This document shows positions 8,759 to 16,105 of a stretch of 64,000 nucleotides of DNA, piece after piece (the stretch's first letter is position 1; the number at the start of each line of letters is the position of its first letter). The DNA lies in NCBI GenBank assembly GCA_964522525.1, contig CAZFWG010000001.1, positions 1 to 64,000 on the forward strand, in the 5' to 3' direction. A program made the position numbers and the translations under genes. The notes under the pieces are model-generated. The model had not been told where the DNA came from. It did no database searches and saw only the letters and a list, made by a program, of their open reading frames with translations. Origin of the DNA: CAYUYV01 sp964522525. GTDB taxonomy: Bacteria > Pseudomonadota > Alphaproteobacteria > JAJFIK01.

Positions 8759-9052
8759 TCCCGATCCTCGTATCCTTCTGTCGTCAGCCAGGGAACCTAC
8801 CTGACTCACGCTGTCCGAGACATAGAACTTATGCCTGATGAACACTCGGACGCCCCAATCTTACTCTTGGGCGCATATTCCATCACCAACGCCGCTTCTT
8901 GCGCGTCATGCGCCGTGCGAACGACCGGCGGAACCAAAGACAATCCCAGTTTGGCCGATTCGACTTAACGAAACATGGGATCCGGCCTCTTTGCTGCTTT
9001 GCGGTCGTTCCTTCTCACGGTCAACAAACCGATGCGACACCCAGATTATGCA
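8759..9052. other. Intergenic region between lytic transglycosylase and small RNA
   Basis: About 290 bases with no credible gene. It should contain the promoter of the minus-strand transglycosylase gene and, at its right end, the promoter of the plus-strand RNA. Confidence 0.5.
9021..9049 (+). promoter_or_regulatory. Putative sigma70-type promoter of the small RNA
   Basis: TCAACA at 9021-9026 (4 of 6 to TTGACA) and GATTAT at 9044-9049 (4 of 6 to TATAAT) are separated by exactly 17 bases. A start about 7 bases further on falls at the 5' arm of the predicted closing stem of the RNA. The match is modest but its position fits well. Confidence 0.4.
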
Positions 9053-9219
9053 AGGGAGCCATGCGAAAAAGTCAGGACAAAACGCGCCTTGCAGGGTTGA
9101 TTTCGCTGCGCTGCAAGGGCATCTTGTTGCAGTGCGATATGGCGTTCGCGCCACATCGCTGCCCTTCTTGGGCGTTTCCTCCCTAGACTCAAGGCCGCCG
9201 CTTGGCGGCCTTTTTTTTT
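9053..9219 (+). ncRNA. Candidate structured non-coding RNA, possibly 6S-like
   Basis: About 165 bases between two minus-strand genes, ending in a strong plus-strand terminator that serves no other plus-strand gene. The ends pair (AGGGAG 9053-9058 with CTCCCT 9179-9184). Inside lie a stem formed by CTTGCAG and CTGCAAG and a very stable hairpin GCGATATGGCG-TTCG-CGCCACATCGC (about 9134-9160) nested in GGGCA/TGCCC. Length, closed ends and an elongated stem with internal loops resemble 6S RNA, the RNA polymerase sigma70 decoy, but the usual 6S neighbours (zapA or ygfA) are absent. Another small RNA class is possible. No Shine-Dalgarno-led ORF is apparent. Confidence 0.5.
9191..9219 (+). terminator. 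Strong intrinsic terminator
   Basis: AAGGCCGCC, tetraloop GCTT, then GGCGGCCTT merging into nine consecutive T at 9211-9219. A 7-9 bp GC-rich stem plus T-run is a textbook rho-independent terminator on the plus strand. Confidence 0.9.
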
Positions 9220-9287
9220 CGGCCCGGCCCCGATCGTCCGATCGGCGCGGCCCAGGTCGATCACTCTGTTCTTGCGGCCCCGAACCT

Positions 9288-10274
9288 TCAGGAAGGGCGC
9301 AGGAATTCTGTCCGGAGTGTCGTCAGGCGGGAGAGGAGGCGACCCATATCCCGGGCCACCTGAGGAAAGCTCGGCAGCGGCGTCAAAGCCGCTTCATCCA
9401 TATACAACGCTCGATTGACCTCGATCTGCACGGCATGGCGTCCCTTGGAGGGATCCCCATAATGGGCCGTGCAAAACCCGCCCGCATAAGGCGCATTCCG
9501 ACCGACACGGTACCCCATCGCACGTAAAGTTTCCACTGCCAGACGACTCAAAATCGGTGAGCAGGAGGTGCCATAGCGATCGCCGACTATGAAATCGCAG
9601 CGGTTGGCACCCCGGTCCCGGTCGCCCGGTCCGCCGACCGAGGGCATGGAATGACAATCGACGAGCACGCTGCACCCGTGATCGGCAAAGGCCGTGTCCA
9701 GGAGGCCTTTCAGTGCCCCATGATAGGGCTGGTAGAGGGATTTGATCCTGTACTCCGCTTCCGCGAAGTCCAGCCGTTTGCCGTAGATGTTGATCCCGTC
9801 GGAGACGATGCGCGCGATGGTGCCGAGCCCGCCCACGACCTTGATGGACCGCGTATTGCACCAGGCGGGCAGGGGCTCACTGAACATGGTCGGATCGAGT
9901 TCCCAGGCCTCCCGATTGGCGTCGAGAAAGGCGCGGGGGAAATGGGCATGGATGAGCGGCGCCCCGTGTGCCGGCGCGTCTTCCACCAGTCGGTCGACAA
10001 AGGCGTCTTCGGATTGGCGCAAGGTGATGGGATCAAGCCGCGAGGCAGCAAGGAACCCCTTCGGATAGACCCGGCCCGAATGGGGCGAGGCGACCACGAA
10101 CGGGCTGCGCCCCTCGCCCAGGATGGAAAAGGGCGGTTCGAAACGGGCCATGGGCGTGAAGCGTGCGCGCTTGGCGGCGGCGATCGGCTTGGCGGCGACA
10201 GGGGACGGGGTCTGCCCTTCCGGGATCGCGGGCACGGCGCTGGGCGGGAGGTCGGGCGCGAGGGCGTCGGTCAT
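9288..10274 (-). CDS. N-formylglutamate amidohydrolase family protein
   Basis: 328 residues from ATG at 10274; an upstream in-frame extension (to 10361) is Pro/His-rich and unlikely. Family hallmarks are VVASPHSGRVYP (~68), RQSEDAFVDRLV (~90), VLVDCHSMPS near 205 with metal-binding-type residues, and HAVQIEVNRALYMDE near the end. Members hydrolyse N-formyl-L-glutamate at the end of one histidine degradation route, but this chromosomal copy, sitting next to cpdR and tRNA-Val rather than hut genes, may have another role. About 35 N-terminal residues are Pro/Ala-rich. Confidence 0.85.
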   Translation of the reverse strand: MTDALAPDLPPSAVPAIPEGQTPSPVAAKPIAAAKRARFTPMARFEPPFSILGEGRSPFVVASPHSGRVYPKGFLAASRLDPITLRQSEDAFVDRLVEDAPAHGAPLIHAHFPRAFLDANREAWELDPTMFSEPLPAWCNTRSIKVVGGLGTIARIVSDGINIYGKRLDFAEAEYRIKSLYQPYHGALKGLLDTAFADHGCSVLVDCHSMPSVGGPGDRDRGANRCDFIVGDRYGTSCSPILSRLAVETLRAMGYRVGRNAPYAGGFCTAHYGDPSKGRHAVQIEVNRALYMDEAALTPLPSFPQVARDMGRLLSRLTTLRTEFLRPS

Positions 10275-10687
10275 GGGGCGGTGGGGACCATGGCAAAAAG
10301 GGTGGCAGGGACGCCCCGCGCTTTGTCCCGGGACAGGCAAGGACCGCGGCGGCGTTGGCATTCCTCTTCAGTGGACCATTGACGTTAAGACTGATCAACC
10401 ACGCGGAAGGGGCACGGCCGGGGAAGCGCCGGATGCGAAAGATCGCTTCGCGCCCAAAGGGATCTAATCCCAAGGCACCGGCTGGCCATCTTCAGCGCCC
10501 CTTTACTTTTTTGCCGCTCAATGGGCCCAGGCGTTCCTCGACGGCCCCCTGCGCAAACCACTAAAATCATGGTATCCCGATCCGACGGGGGGCATGATGA
10601 CGGGATGCGCCATTATGGTTGCGCCTGACAGGACTGGATTTTGCGCGGCTCCGGCCGGCCCGCGCATACACCCAAGGTGGGGATCGA
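10275..10687. other. Intergenic region upstream of cpdR
   Basis: 413 bases between the divergent N-formylglutamate amidohydrolase and cpdR genes. No convincing ORF. It must carry promoters for both. I looked for a CtrA full site (TTAA-N7-TTAA) and did not find one; only a lone TTAA occurs near 10384. Confidence 0.5.
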
Positions 10688-11047
10688 ATGGCCAAGATCT
10701 TGCTCGCTGAAGACGACGACGCCATGCGGCGCTTCCTGAAATCGGCTTTGGAAAAAGCCGGTCATTCGGTCACCGATTACGGCCAGGGCGACGAGGCCCT
10801 CCAGGCGCTGGAGCAGACCATGTATGACCTGCTCCTGACCGATATCGTCATGCCCGTGATGGACGGCATCGAACTGGCGCGCCGGGCGGCCGAAATCGAT
10901 TCCGAACTCAAGATCATGTTCATCACGGGCTTTGCGGCCGTCGCGCTCAATCCTGACAACAACGCCCCCAAGGACGCCAAGGTCCTCTCCAAGCCCTTCC
11001 ATTTGCGCGAACTGGTCCAGGAAGTGGAGCGCATGGTCGCGGCGTGA
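10688..11047 (+). CDS. cpdR: CpdR-type single-domain response regulator
   Basis: 119 residues, a stand-alone receiver domain. The acidic pocket (AEDDD, residues 8-11), phosphoacceptor Asp52 (LLTDIVMPVMDG), Thr near 80 (FITGF) and Lys near 104 (LSKPF) are all present. Length, the insertion around NPDNNAPKDAKV and the location beside an amidohydrolase and tRNA-Val match CpdR, which when unphosphorylated primes the ClpXP protease for degradation of cell-cycle and other substrates. The start at 10688 is preceded by AAGGTGGGG; a farther in-frame ATG at 10619 lacks conservation. Confidence 0.88.
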   Translation: MAKILLAEDDDAMRRFLKSALEKAGHSVTDYGQGDEALQALEQTMYDLLLTDIVMPVMDGIELARRAAEIDSELKIMFITGFAAVALNPDNNAPKDAKVLSKPFHLRELVQEVERMVAA

Positions 11048-11051
11048 GCCG

Positions 11052-11236
11052 TCACTTCGGGCCCATGCCGATCCGCACTTCCGCCGGAACACCATAGATC
11101 TCGTAGACATCCGCGTGCCGGCGCAGGCCGCCTGTTCCTGGAGGAATTCATACTCAAGCGGATTGAAGCCGAGCTTGCGGGCCTTGTCGCCCAAGGCCGA
11201 TCCGGGGCCCCGTCCGGGCCGTTGCGTGTCATCCAT
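11052..11236 (-). pseudogene. Small ORF interrupted by a one-base frameshift (hypothetical, ~60 aa)
   Basis: From ATG at 11236 the reading frame gives MDDTQRPGRG and then KARKLGFNPLEYEFLQEQ before turning into unlikely protein. A one-base shift around 11125-11135 opens GGLRRHADVYEIYGVPAEV and RIGMGPK, ending at a stop at 11052-11054, only 4 bases from the convergent cpdR stop. The two halves together look like one coherent small cytoplasmic protein, so either the gene is broken or a base was miscalled. I do not recognise the family. There is no good Shine-Dalgarno in front of the ATG; three tandem repeats lie there instead. Confidence 0.4.
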
Positions 11237-11276
11237 TTCAATCGACCCATGTTCAATCGACGCATGTTCAGTCGAC
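11233..11276. repeat. Three tandem ~15-bp repeats
   Basis: Units CCATTTCAATCGAC (11233-11246), CCATGTTCAATCGAC (11247-11261) and GCATGTTCAGTCGAC (11262-11276) lie head to tail immediately upstream of the frameshifted minus-strand small ORF. Each contains a TTCARTCGAC core. Confidence 0.7.
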
Positions 11277-11447
11277 CCAGGAGTGGAAGCGGCCGGCGCA
11301 TGATCGGCGGATCGGGCGTTGCCGGGCCCTCAGGCATGCCCCTCAAGAGGCGCGGCGGACAAGGTGGCTTGCGCCATGCGCCCATTCCCGATATATCGCC
11401 TCTCTCACGCCAAAACCATGGGAGACCATGGTGTCGATCTGGCTTCA

Positions 11448-11522
11448 GGACGCGTAGCTCAGTGGGAGAGCACTACGTTGACATCGTAGGGGTCGCTGGT
11501 TCAATCCCAGCCGCGTCCACCA
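11448..11522 (+). tRNA. tRNA-Val(GAC), CCA encoded
   Basis: A complete cloverleaf: acceptor GGACGCG/CGCGTCC, D-arm GCTC-AGTGGGA-GAGC, anticodon arm CTACG-TTGACAT-CGTAG with anticodon GAC, T-arm GCTGG-TTCAATC-CCAGC, discriminator A at 11519 and genome-encoded CCA to 11522. It is isolated, not in a cluster, and decodes GUC (and GUU). Confidence 0.97.
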
Positions 11523-11582
11523 TCAAACGCGACGGCCATGGGCCGTCAAATCGGTCCGGTGGACCGATTTGAGCGTTTGATG
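11521..11582. repeat. Perfect three-way-junction inverted repeat abutting tRNA-Val
   Basis: Outer arms CATCAAACGC (11521-11530) and GCGTTTGATG (11573-11582) are exact reverse complements. They enclose two complete hairpins: GACGGCC-ATG-GGCCGTC (11531-11547) and AAATCGGTCC-GGT-GGACCGATTT (11548-11570). Only two bases (GA) are unpaired at the junction. The left arm begins inside the tRNA CCA. It could act in 3' processing or termination of the tRNA transcript, or be a mobile palindromic repeat; no T-run follows. Confidence 0.85.
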
Positions 11583-11832
11583 CCCCGAGTCCTTGCGAGG
11601 GGCCATGCCGCGTCATGCACAATGCGCCTCGCTCATGGGCTTTGCGGGGGCGCCCGGTCGGGCGCGTTAAAGCGGTTCGAAGTCTTCCCCTCGGCCCACT
11701 ATCATTCCGCTCACGCACAATGCGCTTCGCTTATCGGCTCTTCAGGGTCGACCAGTTTCGTGACCGGTTGTCCTTGCACAGGGGAGTGCCGATCCTCCCC
11801 CGGCTTCATCCGGATCGGTCGGGAGCTTGCAT
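11583..11832. other. Intergenic region with a degenerate direct repeat
   Basis: No credible gene. A 25-base segment GCACAATGCGCCTCGCTC at 11617-11641 recurs as GCACAATGCGCTTCGCTT at 11715-11739, with about four mismatches over 25 bases, spaced 98 bases apart. Together with the three-way-junction element this makes the region between tRNA-Val and the ligase gene unusually repetitive. Confidence 0.6.
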
Positions 11833-13374
11833 TCAGATGTCCCGGTCCACGGTTTCCCAATAGGGCGCGCGCAGTTTTTGTTTGTACACCTTGCCGCTGT
11901 CCTGGCGGGGCAGATCGTCGTGGACCTCGACGATGCGGGGGAGTTTGAACCGGGCGAGCCGGGGCTCCAGGAACGCGCGGACGCTGTCCAGGGTCACGCT
12001 CATGCCGGGTTGGCAGGTCACGGCCGCTGCGACGATCTCGCCGAACTCCGGATGGGGGGCGCCGAACACGGCGCAATCCAGAATTTCCGGCATCTGAATG
12101 AGCTGGGCCTCGATCTCGGCGGGAAAGATGTTCGCGCCGCCGGAAATGATCATATCTTTTTTCCGGTCACTGATGAAGATGTAGCCGTCCTCGTCCACAT
12201 GGCCCACATCGCCCACGGTTGAAAAGGCACCCTGGCGCTGTCCGCCGAGGGATCCCTCCACATTGGTGTATTCATAATCGCCGAATATGGGCAGATGGAT
12301 ATAGAGGAGGCCCGTTTCCCCGACCGGGAGTTCGCGGAAATCGTCATCCAGGACCTTGACGGCGCCACCGGGAAGGATTTTGCCGACGGAGCCGGGCTTT
12401 GCCAGCGCTTCCTGGCTGGTGATGAGAGTCATGAAGCCGATTTCGCTGGCCCCGTAGGATTCATGGATGATCGGCCCGAACCAGTCGATCATGCCCTTCT
12501 TGACATCCACCGGGCAGGGCGAGCCCGTCGAAATGGTAAAACGCAGGGAACTGACGTCATAACGCGCGCGCACGTCCTCGGGGAGTTTGAGCAGGCGGAC
12601 CATCATGGTCGGGACCATATAGGCATGGGTGATCTTCTGCTCGTGGACCGTGCGCAGAAAACCCTCCGCGTCGAATTTCGGATCGATGAACAGGTCCACT
12701 TCCTGCGCCGCAAGACACATGCTGGCGAGCGCATTGGGGGCGCTGTGATAGAGGGGAGCGGAGAAATAAATGCGGTCGCCGGGTTGGGTTCCCAATAGCG
12801 CGGTGGCGAGACCCCCATAGCTTTCCCAGCGGTCGGGCGCATCCGGATCGATGATCCGCCGGATGCCCTTGGGCCGGCCGGTGCTGCCGGAGGTGTAGGC
12901 GAACATGCCCCGGAATTTCTCCGCAGGCCCCCCATAAGGAGCGGTGGCGGCGATGAGGTCGGCCATGGCCAGCGCACCGGGCACGGGCGCATCCTCCACC
13001 CCGTAGGCCGCCGTGATGGCCGCCGGCACCGGGGCAGAGATCACCGTGACGCCGGCCGGCACGCTTGCCGCTTGGGGGGCCATCACGGGGCCGAGCAGAT
13101 CGCCGTGGCCGTAAAGGAGTTTCGCGCCTGAGTCCTCCAGGATGTGTTGGATCTCCTGGGGCGCGGCATGCCAGTTGATGGCGGCATAGCGTGCGCCGAC
13201 CAACCGGGCCGCCTCGGCCACGGCCATGAAAGCGGTGTCGTTGCGCATGAGGACCGCGATGACATCATCGGGCCCGACCCCACGGGCCTTCATATCGGCG
13301 GCGAGGCGGCGCGCATTGTCCTGAAAATGGGCCCGATCGGTTCTCAAGCCACCGAAATAGAGGTCTCCCGCCAT
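11833..13374 (-). CDS. AMP-forming acyl-CoA synthetase/ligase
   Basis: A 513-residue ANL-superfamily enzyme that activates a carboxylic acid to its acyl-CoA through an acyl-adenylate. The P-loop YTSGSTGRPKG lies near residue 157, the adenine-binding YGASEIG near 305, the hinge ISDRKKDMIISGGANIFPAEIE near 400 and the catalytic Lys in PRQDSGKVYKQKL near 495. It resembles FadD-type ligases from steroid/bile-acid and aromatic-acid catabolism more than housekeeping acetyl-CoA synthetase; the substrate is not predictable. GGAGGAG sits 7 bases before the ATG. An inverted repeat at 13407-13426 in its leader could be an operator. Confidence 0.88.
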   Translation of the reverse strand: MAGDLYFGGLRTDRAHFQDNARRLAADMKARGVGPDDVIAVLMRNDTAFMAVAEAARLVGARYAAINWHAAPQEIQHILEDSGAKLLYGHGDLLGPVMAPQAASVPAGVTVISAPVPAAITAAYGVEDAPVPGALAMADLIAATAPYGGPAEKFRGMFAYTSGSTGRPKGIRRIIDPDAPDRWESYGGLATALLGTQPGDRIYFSAPLYHSAPNALASMCLAAQEVDLFIDPKFDAEGFLRTVHEQKITHAYMVPTMMVRLLKLPEDVRARYDVSSLRFTISTGSPCPVDVKKGMIDWFGPIIHESYGASEIGFMTLITSQEALAKPGSVGKILPGGAVKVLDDDFRELPVGETGLLYIHLPIFGDYEYTNVEGSLGGQRQGAFSTVGDVGHVDEDGYIFISDRKKDMIISGGANIFPAEIEAQLIQMPEILDCAVFGAPHPEFGEIVAAAVTCQPGMSVTLDSVRAFLEPRLARFKLPRIVEVHDDLPRQDSGKVYKQKLRAPYWETVDRDI

Positions 13375-13733
13375 TGGACATCTCCTCCCTTGTCACGCCG
13401 CAGGGCCTTTGTGCCTTTTCACAAAGTCTAGCGTCAGGTCACCGTGATTGACATGGCAATCGGCATCGCGGCGATAGGCTCAAACATGCTCTGGCCGGGG
13501 TTGTCAGGCGGGCATGATCCTTTCCGTGCGGAGGTCGGGGTATTCGGAGGAGCAGGGGCCGCTTCGCTGCTCCAAGCCGGGATGGCCATAGATCGCTCCG
13601 GTCAGTCCTCCGTGTCCGCCGCGAGTTTGACCTCATGGGCGGCGGGTGAAATCTGGCCGGACTGAACAAGGCATCGGCACGGTATCATTCTTCTTGGCCT
13701 CCCTTTTTGAGATCATGCGCTTTCCGGGAACGG
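13375..13733. other. Intergenic region between ligase and SDR genes
   Basis: 359 bases between the start of the ligase gene and the 3' end of the SDR gene, both minus strand. Short opposing open frames exist but neither has a Shine-Dalgarno or recognisable product. It contains the 20-bp inverted repeat described separately. Confidence 0.5.
13407..13426. promoter_or_regulatory. Possible operator upstream of acyl-CoA ligase
   Basis: CTTTGTG-CCTTTT-CACAAAG is a perfect 7-bp-arm palindrome 33 bases upstream of the ligase start codon. Size and position suit a dimeric repressor site, for instance a TetR- or FadR-type regulator, or a leader hairpin. Confidence 0.35.
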
Positions 13734-14561
13734 TCAGCCGCCGGTCTCTTCGCGATGCCGCTCGGCGACATGGGCGCCCAGTTCGCTGAACAGATCGAAA
13801 TAGGCATCCGGATCGGCGTGGCGCAGTTTCGCCGCATCGAGTTCCTGGTCCTTGGCAAAGATCAGTTCACGAACGTCATTGGCAACCGCCTCGGTGATGG
13901 CTTTGGCGCAATCCATGGGATCATCGCCGGCGTCGATCACGGCGTCGGAGCGTCCCCGCTTGGAGCCGTCCGCCGTCATGGCATTGCGGGAGACATCCGT
14001 GGCCACGGAGCCTGGCAGCACATTGGTCACCTTGATGTTGTGGAGCTTGGCGACCTCGCAGCGCAGCGCATCCATGTAACCGATCAGGCCATGCTTGGCG
14101 GCGCAATAGGCGGTGCGCAGGGGCGCGCCGATGCGCCCCGCCACGGAGCTGATGGCAACAATATGCGCGCCGCCCGCCGCGGCCATCTTCGGCAGTTGCA
14201 GTTGGGTCAGCCAGATCGGGGCGATGAGATCGATATCGATCAGATCGCGGTAGACTTCGGGGGCTGTCTCCAGGGCGAGACTGCGTTGGCTGACGCCCGC
14301 ATTGTTCACAAGGATGTCGACACGCCCTTTCCAGGCCCAGGCCGTGTCCACGGCTTGGGGGAGGCTTGGGTAGTCGGTGGCCTCGAAGGGCAAGACCAGC
14401 GTGTCGGTATTGAGTTGGTTGGCCACGGCCTCCAGCGCCTCGACCCGCCGACCGGAAAGAATGATGGGCGCGCCTTCTGCGGAAAAGGTGTGTGCCAGTG
14501 CTTCGCCAATGCCGGACGATGCGCCCGTGATCCAGACGATCTTGCCCTCGAACTGTCCCAA
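13734..14561 (-). CDS. Short-chain dehydrogenase/reductase
   Basis: A 275-residue classical SDR. The cofactor motif TGASSGIGEA lies at residues 13-22, SGRR after strand 2 suggests NADP preference, NNAG is near 88, the catalytic Ser is in ISSVAG (~138) and YCAAKHG near 152 supplies Tyr and Lys. It uses a TTG start (14561) with GGGGAGG 7-8 bases upstream; no in-frame ATG lies near. Substrate unknown; DUF4166-like or ligase neighbours do not narrow it beyond lipid or ketone reduction. Confidence 0.85.
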   Translation of the reverse strand: MGQFEGKIVWITGASSGIGEALAHTFSAEGAPIILSGRRVEALEAVANQLNTDTLVLPFEATDYPSLPQAVDTAWAWKGRVDILVNNAGVSQRSLALETAPEVYRDLIDIDLIAPIWLTQLQLPKMAAAGGAHIVAISSVAGRIGAPLRTAYCAAKHGLIGYMDALRCEVAKLHNIKVTNVLPGSVATDVSRNAMTADGSKRGRSDAVIDAGDDPMDCAKAITEAVANDVRELIFAKDQELDAAKLRHADPDAYFDLFSELGAHVAERHREETGG

Positions 14562-14647
14562 TGGATGTCCTCCCCATGCGTCTTACTTGTCGCCCGCCGA
14601 AGGGGCGAGGCGTTTCGGGCCGATCTCATGGGCCCTTACACCTCACT

Positions 14648-15061
14648 CTACCAGCCGAACAGCATGCGGGCCATGAAGCGTCCCGGGAGAAGGGTGAAGG
14701 CCCCGGCAATGATCAAGGCGCCGAAGAACAGGCCGCGCATGGTCCGGCCGTGGCGGATGCGCTCGCCCTTGTAGATCGCCCACAGGCCCCGGGGCAGGGA
14801 GAACAGCACCAGCGGTACAAACAGATGAATGGGGGAGAACCCGTAGAGATTGGGCATACCCCCTTCGGCCGTTTCAAGAATGAAGACGGCGGAGAACGCC
14901 ACCGTCGCCATCATCGCAACCCAGGCACCGCCCAGGATCCTGTGGACCCACAGGCCCTTGCGCCACACCAAAAGGAAGATGCCCAGGACCAGGGCCCCCA
15001 GGGCGGCCAGAATATGAATCTGCAAGATGAGGGGGATTTCGTAGAAGAGATCGAGCTGCAT
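14648..15061 (-). CDS. DUF2306-type membrane protein
   Basis: 137 residues with four predicted transmembrane helices (IHILAALGALVLGIFLL, a central VAMMATVAFSAVFIL, LFVPLVLFSLPRGL and LFFGALIIAGAFTL). The WRKGLWVHRILGGAWVAMM region and the HG(R)TMRG loop are typical of DUF2306. The start at 15061 has GAGGAAG 8 bases upstream; an in-frame extension to 15181 would add 40 hydrophilic residues. Divergent from a membrane LytTR regulator with a shared 125-base control region, suggesting that regulator controls it. Confidence 0.72.
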   Translation of the reverse strand: MQLDLFYEIPLILQIHILAALGALVLGIFLLVWRKGLWVHRILGGAWVAMMATVAFSAVFILETAEGGMPNLYGFSPIHLFVPLVLFSLPRGLWAIYKGERIRHGRTMRGLFFGALIIAGAFTLLPGRFMARMLFGW

Positions 15062-15186
15062 GGGCACATCTTCCTCATGTGACGGACGGAACGGGCCAAA
15101 GGTGGCGGTTTCGTTCTCGATGTGCAGCCGAACTTGCGCCACTGTAGGGTTTTGCTTCGCGAATTGCGGGAGGACTGTCACTCACG

Positions 15187-16008
15187 ATGCGTGAAATGCA
15201 GAAGGCCTCGGTGGCCCTGCGCCCGTTCGGGGCCCTCAACGCCCGCACGCGCAGTTTCCTGGTGTCTGGGGTACTCGGCGTGTTTTTCGGCGTGATCGGC
15301 CCCTTTTCCACCTATGCCGCCCTCGATCTGCCCCTGCGGCTGGTCTATTGGCTGGCGATCATGATCGGCGCCAACGGGATCATCGTCGGCATGTTCCATC
15401 TCCATGACCGGTGGCGGCCCGAAGCACTGCCGTTATGGCAACGCCATCTGGCCATGGCGGTGCTTGGGGCAATTCCCGTTTCTGTTCTCGTCTTGGTGGT
15501 GACGTATTTGTGCGGTCTCGGCCTTTTCTCCTGGCGGGGGCTGGTCGGGCTCTATATTTCCGTGCTGAGCGTCACGGTCGCGACCTTGGTTGTGATGGCC
15601 TTGGTTTCTCGGGCCTTTGACCGCGCGGAGGCACCGTCGGTTGAGCCGGCGGCCCCGGAAAATCTCGGCGGCGGCGCTGGAAAGCCGCTCCTTGCGGGCC
15701 ATCTCCCGACCGACGTGCCGGCCGCTTTGCGCGCCGCGCCCCTCATTGCCCTGCAGGCGGAAGACCACTATGTGCGCGTTATTACCGATAAGGGCGAGGC
15801 CCTGGTCCTCATGCGGCTCAAGGATGCGGTGATCCAATTGGCGGGGGCCGATGGCGCGCGGGTGCATCGGTCCCACTGGGTCGCGCGCCGGGGCATCGCG
15901 GCGGTGGAGCGGAAAGCGGAGCGGCTCCACCTTCGGCTCACCACCGGTCAGCGTGTGCCCGTCAGCCGGTCCTATGCGGCAGATCTGCGCGCCAAGGGGT
16001 GGATTTGA
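15187..16008 (+). CDS. Membrane-anchored LytTR-family transcriptional regulator
   Basis: 273 residues: four transmembrane helices within residues ~25-145, a short linker, then a LytTR DNA-binding domain (~165-273) with ALQAEDHYVRVIT, VLMRLKDAVIQL, VHRSHWVARRGI and a final VPVSRSYAADLRAKGWI. There is no receiver domain, so sensing probably occurs through the membrane part. Divergent DUF2306 membrane protein gene is the obvious candidate target. Convergent with the flavoprotein gene, with a terminator hairpin between. Confidence 0.85.
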   Translation: MREMQKASVALRPFGALNARTRSFLVSGVLGVFFGVIGPFSTYAALDLPLRLVYWLAIMIGANGIIVGMFHLHDRWRPEALPLWQRHLAMAVLGAIPVSVLVLVVTYLCGLGLFSWRGLVGLYISVLSVTVATLVVMALVSRAFDRAEAPSVEPAAPENLGGGAGKPLLAGHLPTDVPAALRAAPLIALQAEDHYVRVITDKGEALVLMRLKDAVIQLAGADGARVHRSHWVARRGIAAVERKAERLHLRLTTGQRVPVSRSYAADLRAKGWI

Positions 16009-16071
16009 GACGCCTGCGGATTACTGTGAAGGGGCGCTGACCGAAGCGTGCTGTGCATGGAGAGGCAGAGA

Positions 16072-16103
16072 ACGGGCAGGATCTGACCTGCCCGTCCCGT
16101 TTT
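16072..16103. terminator. Terminator hairpin between convergent genes
   Basis: ACGGGCAGG (16072-16080), loop ATCTGA, CCTGCCCGT (16087-16095): a perfect 9-bp stem, followed on the plus strand by CCCGTTTTCCC. It probably ends the LytTR transcript and limits read-through in the other direction. Confidence 0.7.
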
Positions 16104-16105
16104 CC

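Noticed and set aside
9191..9219. Terminator as an end signal for the lytic transglycosylase or amidohydrolase gene
   Set aside because: Both are on the minus strand and the T-run is on the plus strand, so it belongs to a plus-strand RNA.
11448..11832. Integrated element at tRNA-Val
   Set aside because: No integrase, recombinase or phage gene is nearby and no copy of the tRNA 3' end is seen to the right; the repeats alone are insufficient.
13439..13669. Small gene between the acyl-CoA ligase and the SDR
   Set aside because: Opposed short frames cover the same stretch; neither has a Shine-Dalgarno or plausible protein composition.
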